Source of the DNA: UBA4582 sp047630175
GTDB lineage: Bacteria > Pseudomonadota > Gammaproteobacteria > Pseudomonadales > Azotimanducaceae
Length of the DNA stretch: 36,417 nt
Direction of reading: 5' to 3'
NCBI GenBank assembly: GCA_047630175.1
Contig: JBLHVI010000035.1
Coordinates: 1-36,417 of the forward strand
Within the stretch, counting starts at the first letter, position 1; every line of letters starts with the position of its first letter. The position numbers and the translations under genes are program-made. The notes under the pieces are model-generated. The model saw nothing but the letters and a program-made list of their open reading frames with translations, was not told where the DNA came from and made no database searches. This document shows, in pieces, positions 8,547 through 16,056 of this stretch.

Positions 8547-9257
8547 ATGTCCGCAACAATCTCTACCGAAATGCTCAAGGAACAGGACCAACTGGTTTTG
8601 ATCGAACAGGCATTAGATGAAAATACCTATACCAAGGGTCCATGGCAGGCGCTCGTCCGTCGCGTCGAGCAGTTACCAAGGCACGAACGTCAGCAAATGC
8701 AGGACGACCTAGATCGTGTCAGCAACAAACTGCACAAACGTAACGGCTTCCTGCAGCTACCCGCCAGCATTGGGTTCGTGTTCGAACTGGTGTTGCTGAC
8801 ACTGGTTGTCGTTTTCTTAAACCATCCGGATTTATGGCTACGCATTATTGCCGTGGGCGCACTAGCACTGAGCCTGCAACCATCGATGAAGGTGCTGGCA
8901 GGCTTGCTTCTGGGCGTCCGCTACAGCTACGTCTATCTATGGTATTTTGAGCCGCGCTTCAAGCAGCGCTACGGAACCTACCTGAGCCTACCCGCAGAGC
9001 GGCGTGTCATGTTCCACCTAGCGGGTAGTGTCGGCACGCCCGTGGCACTGTTGGTAGGTTTCTTTGTACTCGCAGACCAGCCTGTTCTTGCTTGGCTCAG
9101 CCTTGCAGGCTTTGCTGCCACTACCATCATGCAGGTGGGAGCATTTATCGCGGCTTGGGTGGGTGTCACACGCGTGGGCCCGTTTCTGCTCACCAGCTTG
9201 ACGACACCCGCCACCGCTGCAAAAGAACTGAAAGCCTTACTCCAACAACGCAAATAA
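8547..9257 (+). CDS. Four-helix membrane protein of unknown function
   Basis: I do not recognise this 236-residue protein. Its first 75 residues are charged and helical, with 'LPRHERQQMQDDLDRVSNKLHKRNGF', consistent with a cytoplasmic amphipathic region. About four hydrophobic segments follow (roughly 74-95, 98-125, 155-178, 181-203). Between the second and third is an aromatic stretch, 'YSYVYLWYFEPRFKQRYGTYLSL'. The C-terminus is short, basic and cytoplasmic-looking. The start at 8547 is backed by GAGGA about 9 nt upstream. It is divergent from the thiolase and followed by an SRPBCC gene on the same strand after 112 bp. Confidence 0.8.
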   Translation: MSATISTEMLKEQDQLVLIEQALDENTYTKGPWQALVRRVEQLPRHERQQMQDDLDRVSNKLHKRNGFLQLPASIGFVFELVLLTLVVVFLNHPDLWLRIIAVGALALSLQPSMKVLAGLLLGVRYSYVYLWYFEPRFKQRYGTYLSLPAERRVMFHLAGSVGTPVALLVGFFVLADQPVLAWLSLAGFAATTIMQVGAFIAAWVGVTRVGPFLLTSLTTPATAAKELKALLQQRK

Positions 9258-9369
9258 CTGAAGGCATAGTTATTCTCCAGAAACTTTACCTTTACCTTGC
9301 ACCCTTGCTATTGTGGCCGCGTTTCAGCGATCAACTAAGACGCTGTCTATTTAAAATCAGGAGACCGAC

Positions 9370-9759
9370 ATGTCCATACGGCTGGAAAAATCTTTCGACG
9401 CTGAAGCATCTGCGTTATGGGCTATCTTAGGTCAACCCGAGCGGATCGACTGGGTACCCGGTATTGAATCCTGCGTCTTCGACGGCAAGGTCCGGGCTTT
9501 CACTCTGCCCGGTGCCGGCGCCCTCAAAGAAGAGATTTTGCTGCTTGATCACGACCAGCGGCGGATCGAGTACAGCTGCTTCGAAAGCCCCATTCCCTTG
9601 ACACTGCACCAAGCTAGCATGCAAGTCACGGACACAGAAGGTGGCTGTCACCTTGTCTGGGAAACCCGTATTGAGCCCGAAAAATTTGAACCGTTTATTG
9701 TGGAGAGCATGGAGGGCGCGTTGCAACGCCTGCAAACGATATTAGTAAAAACCACTTAG
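9370..9759 (+). CDS. SRPBCC (START-like) family protein
   Basis: A 129-residue small helix-grip protein of the polyketide-cyclase/START-like superfamily. It begins with the typical beta strand plus 'FDAEASALWAILGQPERIDWVPGIESCVF' and ends with a long helix, 'EKFEPFIVESMEGALQRLQTIL'. These proteins bind hydrophobic ligands in a central cavity; the ligand is unknown. A clear AGGAG lies about 8 nt before the ATG. It is in tandem with the membrane protein upstream and convergent with a small unknown gene downstream. Confidence 0.82.
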   Translation: MSIRLEKSFDAEASALWAILGQPERIDWVPGIESCVFDGKVRAFTLPGAGALKEEILLLDHDQRRIEYSCFESPIPLTLHQASMQVTDTEGGCHLVWETRIEPEKFEPFIVESMEGALQRLQTILVKTT

Positions 9760-9803
9760 CTCAGGCCAGCTAACACGCTTGAGCTGACGCCTTCACATCT
9801 CGT

Positions 9804-10103
9804 TTAATTCAAATGGGCGGGAGCGCTCATGGTGTGCGCAACATCAATTGCACGCGCCAGCAAACTGTCAATCTGTGCGAGGGCCTCATCGCTATAGGAA
9901 AGACCTACAAACGCACAATTGGACAGCTCGATAACGGTCGCTAGCACCTGCACTTCATCCTCTGGATCGTTGAGCATAAACAGCAGGTTAGCGAAGTAAG
10001 CAAATTCAGACATCGCCGCTTCTTCCGCAAACAAATCGCAGAGAGCCTGCAGTGGCTCTCTTATTTCGGTGTCGATGATTGCGGCGAATGAATTCTCTTG
10101 CAT
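9804..10103 (-). CDS. Small acidic helical protein of unknown function
   Basis: A 99-residue, acidic, Ala/Leu-rich protein that looks entirely helical (for example 'MSEFAYFANLLFMLNDPEDEVQVLATVIELSNCAFVG'). I do not recognise the family. The start at 10103 was chosen because AAAGGAA lies directly upstream; the longer open frame to 10268 has an unlikely Arg-rich N-terminus and runs into nhaC. It lies 97 bp downstream of the antiporter gene on the same strand, so it may be read from the same transcript. Confidence 0.72.
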   Translation of the reverse strand: MQENSFAAIIDTEIREPLQALCDLFAEEAAMSEFAYFANLLFMLNDPEDEVQVLATVIELSNCAFVGLSYSDEALAQIDSLLARAIDVAHTMSAPAHLN

Positions 10104-10200
10104 ATTCCTTTTACGAGCGCTGTCGACAACTGGTTCATTGCGCCAGACGCGCCCAACCACCCCACGCCATTGATACCCGCTAGACTTAAACCTCAGCGCT

Positions 10201-11661
10201 CTAAATTTCTTCCGTGGCGGGCGGTAGCATTTCAATCTTGATGTTATAGATACCATAAATGGCAGCAACTACTGGGTTAATCAGATTGAAAAAGCAGAAC
10301 GGCAGATAGGCCAGTGTAGCAACACCCAATGTACCGGCCATGTAGGCGCCGCAGGTATTCCAAGGAATCAGTGGCGAGGTAATCGTCGCCGAGTCTTCTA
10401 GCGTTCGCGATAGGTTGCGGGGGTCTAAATCACGCCGCTTGAACTCTGCCTTATACATACGACCGGCGAGGACGATCGCAATGTACTGGTCTGCGGCGAC
10501 AATATTGATGCCGATACAGGTGCAAATCACCGTCACTATTAATGAGCCAGTACTGGTCACCATTGTCAGTGCCGCAATGACCAAGCGCTGAAGTAAGCCT
10601 GTGTGCTCAAGCACAGCGCCGAAGGTCAGGGCACAGAGAATAAGCCATACGGTATTAAGCATGCTGCTCATCCCGCCGCGACTCAACAGCTCATTGACTG
10701 CTGCGTTGGGAGTATCGATTGCAAAGCCATTAAATAACGCCTGCCAAACCGCGTTGACGGTCACAATCCAGGCGCTCTCACCACCCGATTCACCCACAAA
10801 CCGGGCGATGGCCTCAGGCTGCAATACCGCAGCAAATATACCACCCACCAAAGCGCCGGTCATGATCGTCGGGAACGCGGGTAAGCCACGCGCTGCCATC
10901 GCCAGGACAATGATCAGGGGCAACAGGGCCCATCCTGAGATCGCAAAGTACGCATCGAGAATTACGAGGGTGGCATCGAGATTGATGGCTTGGTCACTAC
11001 CACCATGGCTTAAGCCAATAATCAAAAACAGCAGCAAAGAGATACTGATACTCGGAACCGTAGTCCAGACCATATGGCGGATATGGGTAAACAGCTCAGT
11101 CCCCGCGACTGCTGGGGCCAGATTTGTTGTGTCAGATAAAGGCGACATTTTGTCGCCGAAATAGGCACCCGAGATAATCGCTCCGGCGGTCATCTCCAGC
11201 GATAAACCAAGACCCTGAGAGATGCCAATAAGCGCCACACCGATGGTACCTGCTGTGGTCCAAGAACTACCGATACTGATAGACACTAAAATGCAGATCG
11301 CACACGCTGCAACGTAGAAAAACGACGGATGCATGATTTGTAGGCCATAGTAAATCATGGTGGGCACGGTACCGGACAAAATCCAGGTACCAATCAACGA
11401 GCCGACGGCAAGCAGGATCAAGATCGCGCCCAAGGCTGCGGAGATGCCTTTGACAATGCCAGCCTCAATGGTTTTCCAACCATGGCCGTTCTTGACACCG
11501 ATTAACGCGGCAAGACCCGCCGACAAAATCAACGCAATTTGATTCGCTCCGTAAGACGAGTTGTCGCCGTACAGATACACCGACAAGGCCAACATAGAAA
11601 TCAGGAATATCACAGGGATCAAGGCGTCGAACAGAGTCGGAGTTTTAAGAGTACGGGCCAT
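10201..11661 (-). CDS. nhaC: NhaC-type Na+/H+ antiporter
   Basis: A 486-residue inner-membrane protein with about a dozen hydrophobic segments and the conserved family stretches 'SIGSSWTTAGTIGVALIGI', 'GAIISGAYFGDKMSPLSDTTNLAPAVAG', and 'ADQYIAIVLAGRMY' followed by 'LSRTLEDSATITSPLIPWNTCGAYMAGTLG'. These are typical of NhaC antiporters (sodium or other cation/organic-anion exchange against protons). Assignment to the transporter family is firm; the exact substrate is not, since NhaC relatives include malate/lactate exchangers. The ATG at 11661 has AAAGGTAG just upstream. It is divergent from the UGSC gene, with which it shares a 218-bp intergenic region. Confidence 0.92.
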   Translation of the reverse strand: MARTLKTPTLFDALIPVIFLISMLALSVYLYGDNSSYGANQIALILSAGLAALIGVKNGHGWKTIEAGIVKGISAALGAILILLAVGSLIGTWILSGTVPTMIYYGLQIMHPSFFYVAACAICILVSISIGSSWTTAGTIGVALIGISQGLGLSLEMTAGAIISGAYFGDKMSPLSDTTNLAPAVAGTELFTHIRHMVWTTVPSISISLLLFLIIGLSHGGSDQAINLDATLVILDAYFAISGWALLPLIIVLAMAARGLPAFPTIMTGALVGGIFAAVLQPEAIARFVGESGGESAWIVTVNAVWQALFNGFAIDTPNAAVNELLSRGGMSSMLNTVWLILCALTFGAVLEHTGLLQRLVIAALTMVTSTGSLIVTVICTCIGINIVAADQYIAIVLAGRMYKAEFKRRDLDPRNLSRTLEDSATITSPLIPWNTCGAYMAGTLGVATLAYLPFCFFNLINPVVAAIYGIYNIKIEMLPPATEEI

Positions 11662-11791
11662 AGCTACCTTTTATCACGCAAAAAAGACGAAGAAACTCGA
11701 GGACAACTTACACTATCCCACAATGGCGGGCAGCACAAAGCCTATGGCTCAACTACGTGCCCGAGAATCTTGCCACGAGCAGTTACCTCCG

Positions 11792-11836
11792 ACCGATAAC
11801 AATACTGATCACTTATCGGTATTTCAAAGGTATACT
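11792..11836 (+). promoter_or_regulatory. Inverted-repeat operator and -10 of the UGSC gene
   Basis: A perfect inverted repeat, ACCGATAA (11792-11799) and TTATCGGT (11813-11820), has 13 bp between the arms and a centre at about 11806. Ten bases after it comes TATACT (11831-11836), a near-consensus -10, 44 bp before the UGSC start codon. The right arm lies where the -35 should be, and no good -35 hexamer is present, which fits a promoter controlled by a dimeric regulator. The same repeat lies upstream of the divergent nhaC gene and could serve both. The regulator is not identifiable from this window. Confidence 0.6.
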
Positions 11837-11879
11837 GCCGCTAACCTCTCCCCCTTGTTCATCACTGTTGGAGTCTAGA

Positions 11880-12419
11880 ATGATTGAGTATCTTGATCCA
11901 CGGGCTGCCGTTAGCACAAAGGCAACCCCTTACACGCTAGCCATCAATCTGGCGGGCAGCAATCAGCTGACGGTTGGCATGCTGGCCAACGGTTTCCCCG
12001 ATTCAGAAAATTTTCTGCACCTGATTGCCGAGGCCCTGCAAGCCGACGAACCCGGCATCAAGGTGGCGCACTATAACAAAGGTAATGCGTCGATCACTGC
12101 CAGCAACGAGATGCTCGACAGCATTAATAATGAGTGCCACGCGTTAATAACCGCTTACGGCCATTGAGGTAGCTGCACTACCGGCACCGTGCGTGACGGA
12201 ATTAATGCAGCAACATTGGGCATTCCCTCAGTGGCTTTGGTCACAAAGGACTTTTGGCCACAAGGTGACTTCGTCGCTCGCTCTCTGGGCATGCCTGATT
12301 TGCCGCGCGTCAAGCTGCCTCACCCGGTGGCTGGCACAGGTAATAGCAATATGCGCGAAATTGCTCGTCAGACGGTGCCATTGATTCTTGAAGCCCTAGC
12401 TGGCAGCGCCGGTACCTGA
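11880..12419 (+). CDS. UGSC-family selenoprotein (in-frame TGA read as selenocysteine)
   Basis: The reading frame from ATG 11880 (GGAG about 9 nt upstream) meets TGA at 12165-12167 and continues open in the same frame to TGA 12417-12419. The product would be 179 residues, with Sec96 in AYGH-U-G-S-C-TTGTVRDGI. The bases after the TGA spell exactly G-S-C, the signature of the UGSC family, whose members carry Sec or Cys at the first position. Both halves read as one domain. The N-terminal half has 'LAGSNQLTVGMLANGFPDSENFLHLIAEAL' and the C-terminal half has 'LGIPSVALVTKDFWPQGDFVARSLGMP'. The second half has no Shine-Dalgarno of its own. Sec and Cys99 would form a UxxC redox pair. The reaction is unknown to me. 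Alternatives are a nonsense mutation or sequencing error; the exact motif argues against both. Confidence 0.85.
12165..12193 (+). promoter_or_regulatory. Selenocysteine UGA codon with downstream stem-loop (SECIS candidate)
   Basis: Right after the UGA, GGTAG (12168-12172) and CTACC (12178-12182) form a perfect 5-bp hairpin with loop CTGCA. A competing fold pairs TGCAC (12174-12178) with GTGCG (12189-12193) around a 10-nt loop that contains GG. Bacterial SECIS hairpins lie immediately 3' of the UGA within the coding sequence, which this position fits. However, their apical loop usually lies further from the UGA and has a G in its first two positions, and neither fold meets that cleanly. The recoding call rests on the protein motif more than on this structure. 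Confidence 0.5.
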
Positions 12420-12438
12420 AAAACAAGCGGAGTAATGC

Positions 12439-13527
12439 ATGACTTTCCTAAAAGCCGTTGACGAGAGCGCGGCGCTCGAAGATCTACATCGACTGGGCTG
12501 CACCGATGGCTTACCTGTGGTCATACCTACCGACGCTAGGGTCTCACGTATGGTGTTGGCATCTATGTTGGACGCGGACATGGTGCTAGGCACCATGGGC
12601 CCTGCTGGCGGCGTCGCGACTGTCGAAAAAGTTGCCATCGCGGCAGTCATGGCAGGTTGCCTGCCTGACTATATGCCCGTGGTCATCGCTGCAGTCAAAG
12701 CGGTCATTGATCCCTCATTCGATCTGACAGAGATGCAAGCCACGACCCATTGCACAGCACCTCTGATTATTGTCAACGGCCCAGCCCGGCATAACTGTGG
12801 CCCCATCGCCTCGGGTTTTGGTGCACTAGGTCCGGGATTCCGTGCCAACGCCAGCATTGGTCGTGCCCTACGCTTGACCATGATTAACATCGGTGGTGCT
12901 CGTCCGGGCGAATCTGACATGGCATTACTCGGCCATCCGGGCAAGTTTACTTATTGCCTAGCCGAGGATGAGGAGCACAGTCCTTTTACGCCCCTGCACG
13001 TGAGCCTAGGTTTTGAAGCACAAGACAGTGTTGTAACTGTGATTGGCGCCGAGGCGCCACATTCAGTTATTTTTAGCGGCGATGCAGACGATCCTGACAA
13101 CCACAAACATCTGCTGGAGATACTCGCCATAGGCCTGACCAACATGGCAACCAATAACGCCATATTGGGACGCGGCTCAGCAACAGTCGTGCTCAACCCG
13201 GAGCACGCCGAGATACTGGCGCAAGCAGGCCTTGACCGTCAACAAATTGCCCAACAGTTATTTGAGTGCTGTAAGAACTCGGTTGCTGCCATGGCCCGAC
13301 TTGTGCCGGGGTTTGTGCACCACAAAGGTGAGGACAAACAACGCTACAGTTTTACTTCTGCGGACAAAATACTAATTCTGATGGCGGGCGGCAGCGGTAT
13401 CTATTCGATGGTCATGCCGTCATGGTGCGCCGGCGGGCATAACAATAGCGCCAGCAGCATCAAGATCGAAACCGATCAATTCTGCGAAATACCGGGCATC
13501 GCAGACCCAACACAACAAGCTTGTTGA
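12439..13527 (+). CDS. UGSC-associated protein with DGLPVV motif, function unknown
   Basis: A 362-residue soluble protein. It opens with 'LGCTDGLPVVIPT' (19-31). The middle, 'TVEKVAIAAVMAGCLPDYMPVVIAAVKAV', leads into QATTHCTAPLIIVNGPARHNCG and 'LGPGFRANASIGRALRLTMINIGGARPG'. The C-terminal region has 'DKILILMAGGSGIYSMVMPSWCAGGHNN'. From memory, proteins with this layout are encoded beside UGSC proteins in other bacteria, which fits its place 19 bp downstream of the selenoprotein gene. GGAG lies 6 nt before the ATG. It is rich in cysteines (ten or so, including a Cys-Cys pair and a C-terminal Cys), suggesting redox or metal chemistry. No enzymatic family can be named. The frame stays open past its TGA into the next gene. 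Confidence 0.85.
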   Translation: MTFLKAVDESAALEDLHRLGCTDGLPVVIPTDARVSRMVLASMLDADMVLGTMGPAGGVATVEKVAIAAVMAGCLPDYMPVVIAAVKAVIDPSFDLTEMQATTHCTAPLIIVNGPARHNCGPIASGFGALGPGFRANASIGRALRLTMINIGGARPGESDMALLGHPGKFTYCLAEDEEHSPFTPLHVSLGFEAQDSVVTVIGAEAPHSVIFSGDADDPDNHKHLLEILAIGLTNMATNNAILGRGSATVVLNPEHAEILAQAGLDRQQIAQQLFECCKNSVAAMARLVPGFVHHKGEDKQRYSFTSADKILILMAGGSGIYSMVMPSWCAGGHNNSASSIKIETDQFCEIPGIADPTQQAC

Positions 13528-13536
13528 ATCAGATCT

Positions 13537-13998
13537 ATGCAGACACTTCCCATCGCAAAATCCAGCCAGTGGCAGGCGCAAGAGATACGTGCGTTCTTAA
13601 CCGAGACAACTGTTCCCATTCGCCTAGCTTGCCATGACATCAATGGTTTCCCATTGGTCTGTTCTTTGTGGTTTTGCTATCACGACGATTATCTGTGGTG
13701 TGTGAGCCAAGACGCATCGTACATCGTCAAGCGACTTCAAGCTGATAGTAAGGTGGGGTTTGACATTGGCGTCAACGCGCCACCTTATTGTGGCATCCGA
13801 GGGCAGGGCGAGGCGACACTATTGCGCCAGCCGTCGGCCGACATGCTAGCGGCCATGCTGGATCGTTACCAGATTGATTCACGCTCAAAGCTGGCAAAAT
13901 GGCTGCTGGGACGAATCGATTCAGAGTATGCAATACGCATTGATATTAAGAAGATAACCGCTTGGGACTATACGCCGCGCATGTCGTCTAACGAGTAG
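13537..13998 (+). CDS. Pyridoxamine 5'-phosphate oxidase-like split-barrel protein
   Basis: A 153-residue protein with the layout of the FMN/F420-binding split barrel. It has an N-terminal helix 'EIRAFLTETTVPIRLACHDINGFPLVCSLWFCYHDDYLWCVSQDASYIVKRLQADSKVGF', then 'YCGIRGQGEATLL' and a C-terminal 'YAIRIDIKKITAWDYTPRM'. 'WDYTPRM' resembles the 'W...' close of the family. These proteins bind FMN, F420 or haem, and a redox role is plausible. Its ATG lies 9 nt beyond the stop of the upstream gene, in the same frame and without a visible Shine-Dalgarno. Translational coupling is therefore likely, and it probably belongs to the UGSC operon. Confidence 0.8.
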   Translation: MQTLPIAKSSQWQAQEIRAFLTETTVPIRLACHDINGFPLVCSLWFCYHDDYLWCVSQDASYIVKRLQADSKVGFDIGVNAPPYCGIRGQGEATLLRQPSADMLAAMLDRYQIDSRSKLAKWLLGRIDSEYAIRIDIKKITAWDYTPRMSSNE

Positions 13999-14054
13999 AC
14001 TCGCCCGTTGCAAAAAGCATAACCACCCTTAAGAGCACGCCCGAAAAATGCTCA

Positions 14055-14753
14055 CTAGCTTGTCTTTGGCGGCGGCGGTGTCCAGTCACAACCTTCACAG
14101 GCGGGCGAGATATCGTGCTCGCCTAACACCATGAAAATAAAATCTCGCCACACCGCATCGGGCTGCCAGACCGTATTCATATCTGCCTTAGCATCGGCGA
14201 CAGTTACCTCATCGTAAATCACTCGGTAGAGAAAACTAAATGCCGTGGCTCGATAATTGACTTGGCAGTGTAACAACGTCCTTTTATCAGGCGCACCTAA
14301 AAGGTACGTTGCAAAGGTCTCAAACTCGTCTATCTGAGGACTGTCGAAATCAACGGGGATATGCAGATAGCTCATACCGAGCTCCTTAACTAGCTTGTCT
14401 TCATCTGAGATGGCACGACCGTTGTGCGAAAAAGCAATGTAGACGATCCGATCAAAGCCAGCCGCCTTGAGAATTTCAAACTGCTCCCTCGCTGGTTGCC
14501 CGGAACTAGCATGGACAGGACTGTACTGGCGGTAGTTGATGATCTCAGCGAGCGCTGTTGCCGTTTTTTCTGCGGTCCCGGCAGTCGCATCGATATCGCT
14601 CATGGATGCCTGAGACGAGAGGCGCGCTTTACCCGCCGTCTCTGCACCAACCGTGGCGGAGAACATGGTCACGGTCATCAACATAACCAGCACCCATCGA
14701 TAAGCCGATCGCGCATGGAATGTTAAGCTGGCTAATGTATTGAGCTTTTGCAT
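14055..14753 (-). CDS. Exported DUF442/BLH-type phosphatase domain protein
   Basis: A 232-residue protein with an N-terminal signal sequence (hydrophobic 'WVLVMLMTVTMFSATVGA' at about 20-37, likely cleaved near Ala-Glu), so it acts in the periplasm or is anchored to the membrane. A protein-tyrosine-phosphatase-like domain follows, from 'INYRQYSPVHASSGQPAREQFEILKAAGFDRIVYIAF' to the P-loop HCQVNYRA, with nucleophile Cys163 and Arg168. The loop is C-x4-R rather than the canonical C-x5-R, as is usual for the DUF442 group. The C-terminus has a CxxC pair (PACEGCDW) and a Pro run. Its substrate is unknown. It is convergent with the UGSC operon, 56 bp beyond it, so co-regulation is not implied. Confidence 0.8.
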   Translation of the reverse strand: MQKLNTLASLTFHARSAYRWVLVMLMTVTMFSATVGAETAGKARLSSQASMSDIDATAGTAEKTATALAEIINYRQYSPVHASSGQPAREQFEILKAAGFDRIVYIAFSHNGRAISDEDKLVKELGMSYLHIPVDFDSPQIDEFETFATYLLGAPDKRTLLHCQVNYRATAFSFLYRVIYDEVTVADAKADMNTVWQPDAVWRDFIFMVLGEHDISPACEGCDWTPPPPKTS

Positions 14754-14896
14754 CTATCTGTCTCGATGTTCGACCCTACATTAGCGGCTAACAAGAACGG
14801 CTAACAAGGTCTTGAGTTCTATGGTATTGGTCGTTATGCACATCCACCGCCCCATGGGAACGGTATCAGCTGGATCCTTCAGTTAGCAGACAACCA

Positions 14897-15964
14897 TCAG
14901 TTAACCAACAACAATGCTTCGACTCCGGTGCCTGCCAACACCTGATCCACCTGCTGTTGATCCAGGGGCCCCAAGGATTGATACTCCTCACGGATCCACT
15001 GCAGACAGCGGCCCTGATAGGGGAAAGTAGGCTGCTCCCAAGGCTTGTCATCAATGGTCGCTTTCATCTGCTTCTCACCCGACGCAAGCGCCTTGGCATT
15101 GGCCAGCAATGCCGGGGCATATACCCGACCGATTTCCGTCAATAGCTCACCCAACGTCTCTTTGACCGCACCCACCGACATCCAGCCCTCATCTTCTGCT
15201 GTTTGACCCGAGAGGTCATCAACCACATCTGTCCATGCAAACACCCGCGGCGCCTTCTGCAGACAAATCGCCATGGGTGTCGGGTCGAAACGCGCCAGCT
15301 GCGTTAATTGGGCATAGATCGCGAAATCCGCTGACGACGGGCGGTCACCCAAAACAAACGCCTGACGCTGCAGCAGTCGATCAAAGATACCTAGAAAACG
15401 CTGGTAACTCGCCTCGATCACAGGCGCGGTCACCGCATTAGAGCCCACCACATAGAGCCGAGAAATCTGCCGCTCGGCGATATATTGAGAGGTTTTCTGC
15501 AGCGCCTCATCGCTCATCTGCAGACCGCGCCAGCGCGGCAATATGGCTGCCGCCTGGTCGATATCGGACTGATAATGCCAGCGATAGTGAAACATTGCCT
15601 TGGTTAGCCACTCATCGGCATAGTCTTCAATCAGATAGTTAAGAAATGTCAGGGCCGGGTTGGCAGGGATTGTTTCACGTCCCTGAAAGGCAGACTCAAA
15701 CCGCCTAATCAGGGGCGTCGAGTCAACAACGGCCTGTATTTGTCCCTTGGAGTCAGGCAGGTAGAAGGTTGGTAGGAGGCCAACCTTGGGCGACGGCAAA
15801 CCCTGCTGGTCGGCCTGGTCACCAATGAGCAATTCATAAGGTATATGTCGAAAACGAAGATATGCGAGCATTTTGCGCGTGTAAGGGGAGCCAGGCGCCC
15901 CTTTCAGCCGCAGGGGCGTTGGCATGGTCTTGGCCTTAGCATTGGATAACGTGGACCGCGGCAT
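14897..15964 (-). CDS. Glutathione S-transferase-like protein with long C-terminal extension
   Basis: A 355-residue protein. Its N-terminal thioredoxin-like domain begins 'LRLKGAPGSPYTRKMLAYLRFRHIPYELLIG', with SPYT in the GST active-site position, and runs to 'DSTPLIRRFE', the glutathione gamma-glutamyl contact. The all-helical C-terminal domain includes 'KAMFHYRWHY' and 'FVLGDRPSSADFAIYAQLTQLARFDP'. It is about 150 residues longer than a standard GST. The start at 15964 was preferred to a TTG 15 bp upstream because AGGAG sits 8 nt before this ATG. A related but divergent protein is encoded at 31638-32771, sharing the 'AM(F)HYRW' stretch. Whether it uses glutathione is unproven. Confidence 0.85.
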   Translation of the reverse strand: MPRSTLSNAKAKTMPTPLRLKGAPGSPYTRKMLAYLRFRHIPYELLIGDQADQQGLPSPKVGLLPTFYLPDSKGQIQAVVDSTPLIRRFESAFQGRETIPANPALTFLNYLIEDYADEWLTKAMFHYRWHYQSDIDQAAAILPRWRGLQMSDEALQKTSQYIAERQISRLYVVGSNAVTAPVIEASYQRFLGIFDRLLQRQAFVLGDRPSSADFAIYAQLTQLARFDPTPMAICLQKAPRVFAWTDVVDDLSGQTAEDEGWMSVGAVKETLGELLTEIGRVYAPALLANAKALASGEKQMKATIDDKPWEQPTFPYQGRCLQWIREEYQSLGPLDQQQVDQVLAGTGVEALLLVN

Positions 15965-16056
15965 GAGTAGCTCCTGCAAAGGGTTTGATTAATTTCTACA
16001 TTAGCCCGCATCATATAGCGGCGCTCATAGATTTTGAAGCAGTGACTCAACTTCTC

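Noticed and set aside
9756..9773. Hairpin TTAGCT-CAGGCC-AGCTAA between two convergent genes as a terminator
   Set aside because: Six-bp stem with no T-run on either side; could help termination but does not meet the usual form.
14785..14808. Two copies of CGGCTAACAAG near the phosphatase gene as an operator
   Set aside because: Short 13-bp-period tandem duplication without palindromic character; probably slippage.
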